Shown: positions 33,403 to 41,558, counted from the stretch's first letter. The stretch: 43,818 nt of DNA from Pseudomonadota bacterium (GCA_023423935.1 JAFAEQ010000001.1:1-43818), one strand, 5' to 3'. Notes: a model not told the origin generated them from the sequence alone. A program made the numbers and translations.

Positions 33403-35724
33403 CTACAGCTCCGAAGTCTTAAGATAGCGGTCGAACCACGCAATCAACCGCTGCAGATAATCGCGCTGGTTCGCAATGGTCCAAGTCCCTTGCCAATGGC
33501 CTTCGCCTTCGTAGCGCGCGTACTCGACGCGCTTGCCGAGGCGGCGAAGCGCCGAGAAGGTCTGATCCGCCAGCCGCGGATTGACATCTTCACTCCCGTT
33601 CACGATCAACAAGGGGGTGGTGACACGATCCATGTAGTGCAGAGGTGAGTTCTCGATATAGCGGGACCGATGCTCCCACGGGCTACCGCCCATGCGCGCC
33701 TGACCAGTTTCCGCCCAGGACATCAGATAGTTCGTGCCGTCGGGCCGGAGCGAGCCGTGGGCCGTAATGAGATCGCCGATGCTCGCCGAGGCCATCGCCG
33801 CCTTGAAGCGCGTAGTTTGAACGAGCAGCGACAACGTACTGTAGCCGCCGTAGCTATGGCCCATCAAACCAATGCGATCTGGATCGGCCACGCCCAGCTC
33901 GACCGCTCGATCGACGCCCGGCATCACGCTCTTCAGCAGATCCAACATCGGCGTACCCACGTTCAAACGAGAATCGGCCATCAGGACTGCGTAGCCACGC
34001 GTGGCTAAAAGGTGCAAGTTGTCGACAGGCGCAGAGCCGAATCCAAACTCATTGAGGTAGTTTGAAATATCGACGCCCCCATACACCTTGACGATCATCG
34101 GATAGCGCTGCCCCGGCCGATAGTCGGAGGGATAGAGCAGCGCTCCCCGCAAGGTATCTCCGTCGACAGAGCGCCACTCGATCAGCTTCACATTGCCCAA
34201 CGGCACATTTTCAAGATCTGGCCCCACTTTGCTCAGCACGCGGAAGGAAGGACGGCCGTTCACGCCAGCGAGGCGCCATTGAGGATGGCTCGACCCGTCT
34301 TCCACGACGAAGGCCACCGCATTGCCGTCCGCGGAGACAGTCACTCCCTCGGAGTAACCGTGATAGCGCTTGTGCTCCTCGAATATTTGCGTGATCTGCC
34401 CGGAACGAAGATCGATGCGCGCGAGACCCATTTTTTTGGTCGCAGGACTGTGGGTGAACATCACGGCGGTGTGAGCATCCAGCGTCCAAAGCTTGCCGGG
34501 CCGAATTTCGATAGGTCGCAGTCGCACGTCGTTCGAGCGCGTGAGCGCCATGGCGCTCGAACCATCGATGGCCGCGCGCCACACCACCGCATCCCTAGCA
34601 AAGTACACGTACTCGCCTGCATCGTCCCAATAGACGTGACCGCCGCCACCATTGCCCTCCTTGACCGGCAATCCCGGTGCGATCAGCCTCTTCTGTCCGT
34701 CCGAGACGGATACGAGGTACGCCTCATCGGTGGCGCCTGCCGGCCCAGATGTTTGATATGCGATCTGATCGCCTCGCGGAGACCAGCTGAATGCCGGTTC
34801 GTGGGGATAGTTGGCGAACCGGAACGACTCGATCAACACGGTGGTGGTCGATGAAGCGATGTCATGGACCGAGATGGCGGCTGTCATCTGCTGAGAGCCG
34901 GCTCGCTCATATCCGTGTAATGACAGCCACGCGAGCTTTCGGCCGTCTGGCGACAGCGCCTTATGCACCACGCGCTGTTCGCTCGCGATACGGTGCACGG
35001 CGCCGGTATCCGTATTCAGAATCGCCAGGTCAGCCAGCCACATGTCCACGTTAACCTGGCCGGAGTTCGGGAGCGCTTCCGGTGCCGCTGGATCGAAGCT
35101 GAAGACAGTCACCGTCGACTCGCCCGCCGATTTCTCTACCGGCGCCCTGCCCAGCAGACGCTCCTCGTACGCTCCCGCGGGCAGATTTACAGGCTCCAGA
35201 GCTATCACGATGGACCTGCCATCCGGCAGCCATTCGACGTCCAAGAGCGCCGACTCCATATCAGCCACCCTAACATCCATGACTTGTCTGAAGGCTCCGG
35301 AACCGCGGTCCCAGGCCCAAAGACGTGCTTCGTCCGCCGTCGTCGCACCCGCTCGATCGGTGAGAAACAACAGTCGGCGTCCGTCTGGCGACCAGACCGG
35401 CCCCCAACTGTTACCTTGACCCTGTGTGAGATTGCGTGGCCCGGCTCCATCACGGTCGCTCAGCCATACGTCGCCGCCCCGCGCAGTCCACGGCAGTTTG
35501 GTTCGCAAGGAGTTGCGCTGCGCCTCCGCGGTGTCAACCATTCCCTGCACTCGCCTGGGATCAACGACGGTGTAGGCGGCTGTACCATCAACAGAGAGGG
35601 CAACCTTCGAGAATGCCGCCAGCCTTGGCGCGGTCAACACCTCGTCGATGGATAACTCCGCGGCACTCGCGCAGGAAAACACCAATCCCATCCAACACAC
35701 CACGGAACATGCAGCGTTCTTCAT
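33403..35724 (-). CDS. Module E: S9 prolyl oligopeptidase-family peptidase
   Basis: The start is set at the ATG at 35724, which has GAGGG just upstream and begins a signal peptide (MKNAACSVVCWMGLVFSCAS); the Met six codons earlier is possible. The 773-residue enzyme has a propeller (WSPDGRRLLFL, WSPRGDQIAYQ) and a hydrolase domain with Ser about 624 (GHSYGG), Asp about 713 (NGSEDV) and His about 743 (GEGHW). It resembles peptidase A strongly around LLVQTTRFKAA and DRVTTPLLI. It is separated from receptor E by 160 bp with two GC hairpins, the longest gap of the five receptor-peptidase pairs. Confidence 0.92.
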   Translation of the reverse strand: MKNAACSVVCWMGLVFSCASAAELSIDEVLTAPRLAAFSKVALSVDGTAAYTVVDPRRVQGMVDTAEAQRNSLRTKLPWTARGGDVWLSDRDGAGPRNLTQGQGNSWGPVWSPDGRRLLFLTDRAGATTADEARLWAWDRGSGAFRQVMDVRVADMESALLDVEWLPDGRSIVIALEPVNLPAGAYEERLLGRAPVEKSAGESTVTVFSFDPAAPEALPNSGQVNVDMWLADLAILNTDTGAVHRIASEQRVVHKALSPDGRKLAWLSLHGYERAGSQQMTAAISVHDIASSTTTVLIESFRFANYPHEPAFSWSPRGDQIAYQTSGPAGATDEAYLVSVSDGQKRLIAPGLPVKEGNGGGGHVYWDDAGEYVYFARDAVVWRAAIDGSSAMALTRSNDVRLRPIEIRPGKLWTLDAHTAVMFTHSPATKKMGLARIDLRSGQITQIFEEHKRYHGYSEGVTVSADGNAVAFVVEDGSSHPQWRLAGVNGRPSFRVLSKVGPDLENVPLGNVKLIEWRSVDGDTLRGALLYPSDYRPGQRYPMIVKVYGGVDISNYLNEFGFGSAPVDNLHLLATRGYAVLMADSRLNVGTPMLDLLKSVMPGVDRAVELGVADPDRIGLMGHSYGGYSTLSLLVQTTRFKAAMASASIGDLITAHGSLRPDGTNYLMSWAETGQARMGGSPWEHRSRYIENSPLHYMDRVTTPLLIVNGSEDVNPRLADQTFSALRRLGKRVEYARYEGEGHWQGTWTIANQRDYLQRLIAWFDRYLKTSEL

Positions 35725-35828
35725 CCCCCTCACCGGGAGCATCTCGTGTTTCACCAGATGTTTCCTAACATAGTTTGTATGGTGATCTTCCGCTCGAGCA
35801 AAGCGCCGCGAGCGAGCCCGTGACAAAT

Positions 35829-35880
35829 GGCTGCGTAGCAGCCGGGCCGGCGCAGAGCCGGCTCGGCCGCGCCCCCCCCC
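35829..35880 (-). promoter_or_regulatory. Double GC hairpin and G9 tract between receptor E and peptidase E
   Basis: GGCTGC/GCAGCC (35829-35843, 3-nt loop) and GCCGGC/GCCGGC (35846-35862, 5-nt loop) stand side by side. A run of nine Cs on the plus strand (35872-35880, nine Gs in the transcript) starts 4 bp after the receptor E stop codon. This structure could attenuate or separate peptidase expression from receptor expression, or block 3' decay. Confidence 0.55.
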
Positions 35881-35884
35881 TGAA

Positions 35885-38572
35885 CTACCAGCGCTTGGCG
35901 ATGGCGACGCTGAGGAATCTGCCGACCGGCGAATAGTTCGTCGGGTCGTAGCTCATGACGCCTGGAGACGTCCGCGAACTTTGCGGCGGCTCGCGATCGA
36001 AGATGTTCTGCACGGCCAGGATGACCTCCACACCATGCAGCCACCCTTCCGCGGACCTGCCTCTGTACGCCAGTGAGGCGTCAACCGTGGTGAAGGAAGC
36101 GGTCTTGTTGCCGTCACCGAAGAAGGTGTCCTTGACCCCGCCGAGGTGGTCGACAAACATGCCCGTGGTCCACGACTCAGTGCTCCAGGTCAGTCCGGCG
36201 CGTCCCCTCAGGTGCGGGGGATTGAAAACCATCCCCGCCAGATCGAAGCTCGGCGAGCCGGGCAACGTCCGTTGCTCGCTGTCGAGCCAGCTGGCATTGC
36301 CTGTCAATCTCAGCTCACCCCGCTGCAGATCGATGCGGTAGCGTAACGCCAGATCCACACCGTTGATCCTCTGCAAGCTCACGTTCGTGAAGCGGCTGTC
36401 CTGAAGCACGACCACGTTCTGCGGGATATAGTCGCCGCCGCTATAGTTCGTCAGCCCCATCGCCGCCAGATCGATGAAACCCTGCTGCAGAATCGGTGAC
36501 GGCCACATGTATGCGTAATCGGCGAGCTCGGGATTGCTGAACACGCTTTGGCCCGCCGCGTAAGGCGACAGAACCCGCTGATCGTACTTCACGTCGAACA
36601 CGCTCAGCTCAGCCTCCAGGCCTGGCAAGGCGCGAGGATGCAGCGCGAGCATACCCACCCAGGTAGTCGCCTCTTCAGGTTGCAGATCGGTGTTTCCACC
36701 CATCACAGCCATTACCGTGGAGTCCGCGGGATAGCCCTCCACGCCAAAGTCGGCAAGCTGGGTGAGATAGACATAGTTCTCGCCGTATCTCTGCGCGAGC
36801 GTCGGCGCTTTGAACGAACGACCCCAGGATCCCTTCAGATCGAAGTCCGGAGTCGGTGAGTACACGAGGCCGACTTTCGGTGTGGCGATATCGCCCATGC
36901 CGGCGTAGTCCTCGTAGCGCGCCGCGAGATTCAACGACAGCCGCTCGATGAGCTTCACCTGATTGACCGCCCCGATGAACGGTACATGCAGTTCCGCGTA
37001 GCCGAAATGGCTCGCTTGATCGCCTTGGGCTGCCGCGCCATCCAGTACGTTGGAGTATTCGTTGCGCCGATAGCCCGCACCCAGTGCAAGACGCACCTGG
37101 CCGCCCGGCAAATCCATCACTGCGCCTTCAGCCCCCGCCTCGAACGACTCGGTCCGGTTTGCAGTCTTTTCCGGATAGCTGAAGGAAGGCGTGCCGTCCA
37201 GCAAGAGATAGCCCTGATTCCTGCGCATCTCGTCCTTGCCATAGCTGGCACTGAGCGTCGCCTCCCAGTCTCGAACGAGAGCGAGCGTCAACGAAGGAGC
37301 CACCGCGAAGTTGATGTCATCCGTTGCACCGACGCTGATCATCGACAAAGTGTGCGTGGCCAGCTGCGAGCGCTCGTTGTATAGGGCGTCGATGCTGAAG
37401 GTTGCAGATGCGGCCACATCCTGATGAGCGCTGAGAAGAAAGCTGTTGCGCTCCAGCTGCGGATACAACATGTAAGGATCGTTCATGTAACGCAGGTAGT
37501 CGCGGTCGCTGGCCAATATCGGCTCATCCTTCTTGTACTCGTAAGTCGCGATGAATCCGCCGCTCTCCCAGGTGGTGCCGCCCACCAAGCTGTATTGCTG
37601 CTGTTCCCCACCGCCCTGGGTAGAAACGCCGTAGCGAGCGCCGAGCGCCATGCCATCGAAATCGCGCTTCAGAATGACGTTGGCCACGCCCGCAACGGCA
37701 TCGGATCCGTAAAGCGCCGATGCGCCATCTGCTACGATCTCTATGCGCTCAACCGCCTCGACAGGAATGGCGGAAATATCGATTGCCTGCCCGCTGCCAT
37801 TGAACGCCAGACGTCTGCCGTTGAGCAGCGTCAACGTAGCGTCCGGACCGAGACCGCGCAGATTGAGAGCCGATCCGCCAGTCACGTTGCCATTGCCAGG
37901 GCCGGAGTAGAACTGCACTGCCCCTCCTGGATTCTGTCCGCCGCTGAAGTTCTGCGGGATATCGCGAATGACGTCCCCGAGATCGCCATATCCCGCCTGC
38001 TTGATTTCACCTTGGGTGATGGTAGTTACCGGCGAAACCGGAGGTGCGCCCCTTACGCGCGACCCGGTCACGATCAACTCTTCCAAGCGAACCGCGTTGC
38101 GCTCATCGGCCGCATCTCTGGGTGGGAGATCACTTGCGGCTTCTGTACTCGTCGACACCTCGCCTTGGAGACTCGCCAGACGAACGCCGTGAGCAGGTTG
38201 CTCGACGCGGCTGGCTCGACCATCGAGGCTAACCGGTCGAATCGGCGTCGCTTGATCGCTCTTCTCTCGCGTCACCGTCACCGTCCGCTCATTCACAAAC
38301 TCGAACGTCAGCCCCGTATCTCGCAGCAACTCGCGCAGCGTCTCTTCGTCCGATTGACCGGCGCGGGCGCCGGGAGACATCACACCTTTGGCGACTTCTG
38401 CGCTGTAAACCACTTGCAGTGGCGATTGGCGGGAGAATGCTTCGAGCGCATCGACCAGCGGTTGCGGCGGCAGCGGATTCGGAAGGCCTTGCGCTAGCAG
38501 CGCTGCGGACGAGCAGATCGAAAGGGCCGCAACGATGGCTGCGGACAGACGGGCGTTCTTCTTGTGTTGCAC
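35885..38572 (-). CDS. Module E: TonB-dependent receptor with STN domain
   Basis: The gene starts at GTG 38572 with GGGGAG 6 nt upstream. The 895-residue product has a signal peptide (NARLSAAIVAALSICSSAAL, ending LAQG), an STN domain (about 30-105), a TonB-box-like LEELIVTGSRVRG, a plug (GSALNLRGLGPDAT, LLNGRRLAFNG, DGASALYGSDAVAGVAN) and a barrel ending AIAKRW. It is the closest relative of receptor C in the window. As an STN receptor it should both import its ligand and signal to FecR E. Confidence 0.95.
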   Translation of the reverse strand: MQHKKNARLSAAIVAALSICSSAALLAQGLPNPLPPQPLVDALEAFSRQSPLQVVYSAEVAKGVMSPGARAGQSDEETLRELLRDTGLTFEFVNERTVTVTREKSDQATPIRPVSLDGRASRVEQPAHGVRLASLQGEVSTSTEAASDLPPRDAADERNAVRLEELIVTGSRVRGAPPVSPVTTITQGEIKQAGYGDLGDVIRDIPQNFSGGQNPGGAVQFYSGPGNGNVTGGSALNLRGLGPDATLTLLNGRRLAFNGSGQAIDISAIPVEAVERIEIVADGASALYGSDAVAGVANVILKRDFDGMALGARYGVSTQGGGEQQQYSLVGGTTWESGGFIATYEYKKDEPILASDRDYLRYMNDPYMLYPQLERNSFLLSAHQDVAASATFSIDALYNERSQLATHTLSMISVGATDDINFAVAPSLTLALVRDWEATLSASYGKDEMRRNQGYLLLDGTPSFSYPEKTANRTESFEAGAEGAVMDLPGGQVRLALGAGYRRNEYSNVLDGAAAQGDQASHFGYAELHVPFIGAVNQVKLIERLSLNLAARYEDYAGMGDIATPKVGLVYSPTPDFDLKGSWGRSFKAPTLAQRYGENYVYLTQLADFGVEGYPADSTVMAVMGGNTDLQPEEATTWVGMLALHPRALPGLEAELSVFDVKYDQRVLSPYAAGQSVFSNPELADYAYMWPSPILQQGFIDLAAMGLTNYSGGDYIPQNVVVLQDSRFTNVSLQRINGVDLALRYRIDLQRGELRLTGNASWLDSEQRTLPGSPSFDLAGMVFNPPHLRGRAGLTWSTESWTTGMFVDHLGGVKDTFFGDGNKTASFTTVDASLAYRGRSAEGWLHGVEVILAVQNIFDREPPQSSRTSPGVMSYDPTNYSPVGRFLSVAIAKRW

Positions 38573-38621
38573 GAGTCACTCCCCAATCGCGACTGTATGG
38601 GTCGCTTGCTGTTGTGACTCG
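38572..38621. promoter_or_regulatory. Long-range dyad in the receptor E leader
   Basis: CGAGTCAC (38572-38579) and GTGACTCG (38614-38621) are perfect complements enclosing the GGGGA ribosome binding site and touching the GTG start codon. An inner 5-bp stem, GCGAC with GTCGC, lies between them. The first transcript arm lies directly after the -10-like element, so promoter-derived mRNA may keep only part of the stem. Confidence 0.5.
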
Positions 38622-38653
38622 TATGAGTGAGGTGCGCGAGAAATCGGGCACCT
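38622..38653 (-). promoter_or_regulatory. Module E receptor promoter
   Basis: On the minus strand AGGTGCCCG is followed after 15 nt by CACTCATA. The same two blocks with the same spacing lie upstream of sigma E (40419-40450). It stands between fecR E (stop 38673) and receptor E. Confidence 0.65.
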
Positions 38654-38672
38654 CGCGGAAGAAGATTCTCGA

Positions 38673-39815
38673 TTACTGTGTCGTCGCGCGGCGCTTGAGC
38701 ACGCGAACTTCTGGTGTTTCATCGACCTCGACATGCTCGTAGCGCTCGAGGAACTGTACGAGCGACGTCACGTCTTGCACGGCGAACGTGCCGCTGATGC
38801 GATGTTCTGCGAGTGTCGGATCGTCAATGCGAAGCTGCTGTTCGTGGTAGCGATTGAACTCCGCTACGACATCGCTCAAGCGATCCTCGCGAAAGACGAG
38901 CCGACGTTCGGTCCATGCTTTCACGCGATCGAGCGGCGGGCCGGCATTCGCGAGAATCTCCCCTTTCGGTGTCACCGCGGCCTGCTCGCCCGCGGCGAGC
39001 TGAACGCGTGCCGATCGTTTCACTGCAGGGCCTGACCCGCCTGCGTCTTCAGTAATGGGCGCGTCTGGCGCACGACGTGCTCCAACGTTCTCGAGCGCAT
39101 CGCGACTGACAACCTCGACGCGTCCCTCGAGCACCGCGACAGCGGTGTTGGTTGACGCCACTTGCACGTTGAAGATGGTGCCGAGTGCACGCACCGTCGC
39201 CTGCGACGTCTGCACGACGAAGGGTCGCGCTGGATTCTTCGCGACATCGAAGCGGGCCTCTCCATGCTTGAGGAAGATGCGCCGTTCTTCATCTGCGAAT
39301 GCGATCGCCACTTCAGAGTTCGTGTTGAGATAGACAATCGATCCGTCTTCAAGCGTGATCGTGCGCTGCTCACCGACCGCAGTGCTATAGGTCGGCGATC
39401 CAAGCAGGTGTTTCGCGCCGCCCCACACGAGACCGACGATGACCAGCACCATGGCTGCAGCCGCGGCATACCATGCGGAAGGTCGGCCGGAGTGCGCGAC
39501 TTGTTTTTCTTCGACGGATGGTGCGCCCTCCCTCGAGGATTCGCGTGTTGCCAAGGGTATGACGTTCGTCGTCTCAGGTTCTTCGCGCGCCGCACGGATC
39601 AAGTTCTCTTTGGAGAATGCGTCGCCATGCGCGAAGCCGACATGACCCCACGCTCGCGAGACCGCGAGAAACTCTTCGATGTGCTGCGGCGAGCACAGCA
39701 TCCAGTTCGTGAATTCCTCGCGTGTCGCGGGCGTGACGTCGCCTTCGTTCAGGCGAGCGAACCAGTCCGCCGCCTCGGCAGAGATTTGTTCCCGAACTCG
39801 AGATGTCCTTTCCAT
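38673..39815 (-). CDS. Module E: FecR-like anti-sigma regulator
   Basis: At 380 residues this is the longest FecR of the array. It has a DUF4880-type domain (AADWFARLNEGDVTPATREE), a membrane helix (WYAAAAAMVLVIVGLVWGGA), a FecR domain (AVGEQRTITLEDGSIVYLNT, GEARFDVAKNPARPFVV) and a C-terminal STN-like domain (LVFREDRLSDVVAEFNRYHE). The extra length lies in a linker around residues 240-280. It is encoded 10 bp after sigma E and should regulate it. Confidence 0.93.
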   Translation of the reverse strand: MERTSRVREQISAEAADWFARLNEGDVTPATREEFTNWMLCSPQHIEEFLAVSRAWGHVGFAHGDAFSKENLIRAAREEPETTNVIPLATRESSREGAPSVEEKQVAHSGRPSAWYAAAAAMVLVIVGLVWGGAKHLLGSPTYSTAVGEQRTITLEDGSIVYLNTNSEVAIAFADEERRIFLKHGEARFDVAKNPARPFVVQTSQATVRALGTIFNVQVASTNTAVAVLEGRVEVVSRDALENVGARRAPDAPITEDAGGSGPAVKRSARVQLAAGEQAAVTPKGEILANAGPPLDRVKAWTERRLVFREDRLSDVVAEFNRYHEQQLRIDDPTLAEHRISGTFAVQDVTSLVQFLERYEHVEVDETPEVRVLKRRATTQ

Positions 39816-39825
39816 AGAGGTCTTC

Positions 39826-40341
39826 CTAACGAAACTCTTCGAGACTGCGCCGACAGTGACGCAACCCGATGCTCAGGTACTTCTTCACCATGCTGGATGA
39901 GATGCCGAGTTCTGCAGCAATCTCGTCGTAGGTCATGCCGTCGCGACGATGCAGCAGCAGCACCGCACGACACTTCGGCGTGAGCTCCTGCAGCACACGA
40001 TTCATCTGCTCGCCGAGCGTCTGGGCTTCGGCCTCGTTCTCGAGCACGACCGGCTCGCCATGAATGGCGAGCTCAACAGTCAAGCGACGCGAAATCTCCA
40101 GGTCAGCACGACGCTTCAGCTCGAACTCGTACAAGAGATTCGCAGCGACGCGATACATGTAGGCAAGCGGCTCACGGATCAGATCCTTGCGATCGAGTCG
40201 CAGCATGCGCACGTACGCCTCCTGCGCCAGATCGCGAGCATCCACCCCCGCACGCAGCCGCCGCGCGAGAAAGCGCACGAGGTCGTCGCCCATGTTCCTG
40301 GCGAGTTGCTCGACAAAAGGATCAGCGGGTTTCTGTTTCAC
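39826..40341 (-). CDS. Module E: FecI-like ECF sigma factor
   Basis: The 171-residue factor starts with GTG at 40341. Region 2 is at LVRFLARRLRAGVDARDLAQ with EAYVRMLRLDRKDL; region 4 is at LTPKCRAVLLLHRRDGMTYD with an ISSSMVKKYLSIGLRH recognition helix. No strong ribosome binding site is seen before the GTG. The predicted promoter lies 78 nt upstream, giving a longer leader than in modules B to D. Confidence 0.92.
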   Translation of the reverse strand: MKQKPADPFVEQLARNMGDDLVRFLARRLRAGVDARDLAQEAYVRMLRLDRKDLIREPLAYMYRVAANLLYEFELKRRADLEISRRLTVELAIHGEPVVLENEAEAQTLGEQMNRVLQELTPKCRAVLLLHRRDGMTYDEIAAELGISSSMVKKYLSIGLRHCRRSLEEFR

Positions 40342-40418
40342 ACGCGGGTCAGCAGCTGGAGTTCTTATTCGGCCCCGGACGCCGGCAGCTTAGCCAGCGC
40401 GCAGGGCCCGTCCAACCC

Positions 40419-40450
40419 TATGAGTGTGAATGCAGGAAAAGCGGGCACCT
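40419..40450 (-). promoter_or_regulatory. Module E sigma gene promoter (autoregulatory)
   Basis: The minus strand reads AGGTGCCCG, 15 nt, CACTCATA, identical in blocks and spacing to the receptor E promoter. The 15-nt spacers themselves differ, which argues that the two blocks are conserved for function. Confidence 0.65.
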
Positions 40451-40524
40451 GGGCGAGAAAATCACTGGCGCCGGCGCGAGTCCGGGTTCGGCCATCCGCC
40501 CGGAAGGTTCTGGGCCGGTCCGGC

Positions 40525-40539
40525 CACTCATATATATGT
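40525..40539 (-). repeat. Third copy of the AT-rich repeat core
   Basis: On the minus strand this is ACATATATATGAGTG, identical to the cores at 8424-8438 and 10482-10496. It is preceded by CCCGGTT and followed by a GC-rich CCGG stretch, as in those copies. The GC-rich flanks (40451-40666) contain several CCGG dyads and no gene. Confidence 0.6.
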
Positions 40540-40666
40540 GTAGCACCTGCCGAACCGGGACTCGCCCCGGGGGCGGCGATTTCGGGTGCCGAATCCGGCC
40601 GAGCCGGGACACCCAGCGGATGGCTTCGCCCATCGGATGGCTTCGATACATATAAACCGATGACAA

Positions 40667-40695
40667 TTGACCAGCGACCGTACGGTCTGTACAGT
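40667..40695 (+). promoter_or_regulatory. Promoter and operator of the second toxin-antitoxin pair
   Basis: TTGACC (40667-40672) and TACAGT (40690-40695) are 17 bp apart. The spacer holds the palindrome GACCGTACGGTC (40676-40687), which abuts a second one, CTGTACAG (40687-40694). This fits autorepression by the antitoxin. Confidence 0.55.
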
Positions 40696-40713
40696 CCGGC
40701 CGAGAGGTGATCT

Positions 40714-40965
40714 ATGGCAAAGGCAAGGGAAAAAGGCGCTGAAGAGGCGCGCAACCAGCTTCCTCAATTGCTCGAAGACGCTGCCAGTGGCCGCGCAACA
40801 GTTATTACCCGTCGTGGTCGACCAGTAGCAGCGCTCGTACCACTCAAGGCGTATCACGCTTCAAAGCAAAGATCGCTGCTTGATCTCGAGGGGTCCGGCC
40901 GTGGCCTGTGGGGCCGGAATATCAGCGACACATTGACGAAGCTGCGCGACGAATGGAACCGATAG
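40714..40965 (+). CDS. Antitoxin, Phd/YefM family
   Basis: The 83-residue protein has the Phd/YefM N-terminal fold: EEARNQLPQLLEDAASGRAT followed by VITRRGRPVAALVPL. GAGAGG stands 6 nt before the ATG. Such antitoxins bind their own operator and neutralise the partner toxin with a C-terminal tail. The gene overlaps the downstream toxin gene by 13 bp. Confidence 0.9.
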   Translation: MAKAREKGAEEARNQLPQLLEDAASGRATVITRRGRPVAALVPLKAYHASKQRSLLDLEGSGRGLWGRNISDTLTKLRDEWNR

Positions 40966-41378
40966 ATCCCGAGGCGCTCCCGGAGGGGGCACTGGTCCTC
41001 ATCGACTCGGCTCCCATCGTTTACTTTCTCGAGAAACACGCGCAATTTGCCTCGATCTTTCGGCCGCTCTTCGAGGCGCACGCTGCAGGGCGGGTTCAAT
41101 TCGCGGTCACGACGATCTCGATTGCCGAGGTTCTGACGGGACCATTGCAAGGCGGAGACGAGGCACTCGCGGAACGCTATCGGGCCGTACTCGAAAGCTG
41201 GCAAGTCGTGGACCTGAATGCCGACATTGCCGAAAACGCCGCCCGACTTCGCGCTTCGTTACGACTCAAACTGCCGGATGCCGTGCAGGTTGCAAGCGCT
41301 CTAGCGATCAACGCTGACGCGCTGGTGACCCACGATCGGGATTTCGCACGGGTGCGAGCGCTCCGCGTTCTCCCTTGA
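40953..41378 (+). CDS. PIN-domain toxin (VapC-like), partner of the Phd-type antitoxin
   Basis: The start is the ATG at 40953, which overlaps the antitoxin end; the frame is open further upstream inside the antitoxin gene. The 141-residue product has the PIN acidic residues Asp18 (LIDSAPIVY), Glu59 (IAEVL), Asp109 (LPDAVQ) and Asp128/Asp130 (THDRDF). It should be a ribonuclease toxin. It pairs a VapC-type toxin with a Phd-type antitoxin, a common combination. Confidence 0.9.
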   Translation: MEPIDPEALPEGALVLIDSAPIVYFLEKHAQFASIFRPLFEAHAAGRVQFAVTTISIAEVLTGPLQGGDEALAERYRAVLESWQVVDLNADIAENAARLRASLRLKLPDAVQVASALAINADALVTHDRDFARVRALRVLP

Positions 41379-41464
41379 TGCGACCCTATCTAAGAAGCCG
41401 TAGACGCCAGATTCACCGCTTATTCGGCGATCCCTGTAACGTCCAATAATTCAGTCATGTCGAG

Positions 41465-41485
41465 TTTCGCCGTTATCCGGCGAAA
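41465..41485. terminator. Hairpin downstream of the second toxin gene
   Basis: TTTCGCCG and CGGCGAAA form a perfect 8-bp stem with a 5-nt loop. It lies 87 bp after the toxin stop and is followed by TTTCAT, so it may be a weak terminator. Confidence 0.45.
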
Positions 41486-41558
41486 TTTCATCTGCCGTGG
41501 AGAGAGCCACGATCCGATCTTGTCAGCATTGGCGGCACCCTCCTAGGGCCTTCAATGC

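Noticed and set aside
35872..35880. Phase-variation tract (nine Cs)
   Set aside because: It lies after the receptor E stop codon and before the next start, so slippage would not alter a reading frame.
37424..38497. Long open frame on the plus strand opposite receptor E
   Set aside because: It is a shadow of the receptor N-terminal half, with compositional bias and no domain.
1386..40341. Siderophore uptake island
   Set aside because: FecI/FecR and receptors alone would fit iron uptake, but there are no siderophore synthesis, ABC import or reductase genes, and each receptor is paired with a secreted peptidase instead.
1386..40341. Glycan utilisation locus of the SusCD type
   Set aside because: No SusD-like lipoprotein, glycoside hydrolase or sugar transporter is present.
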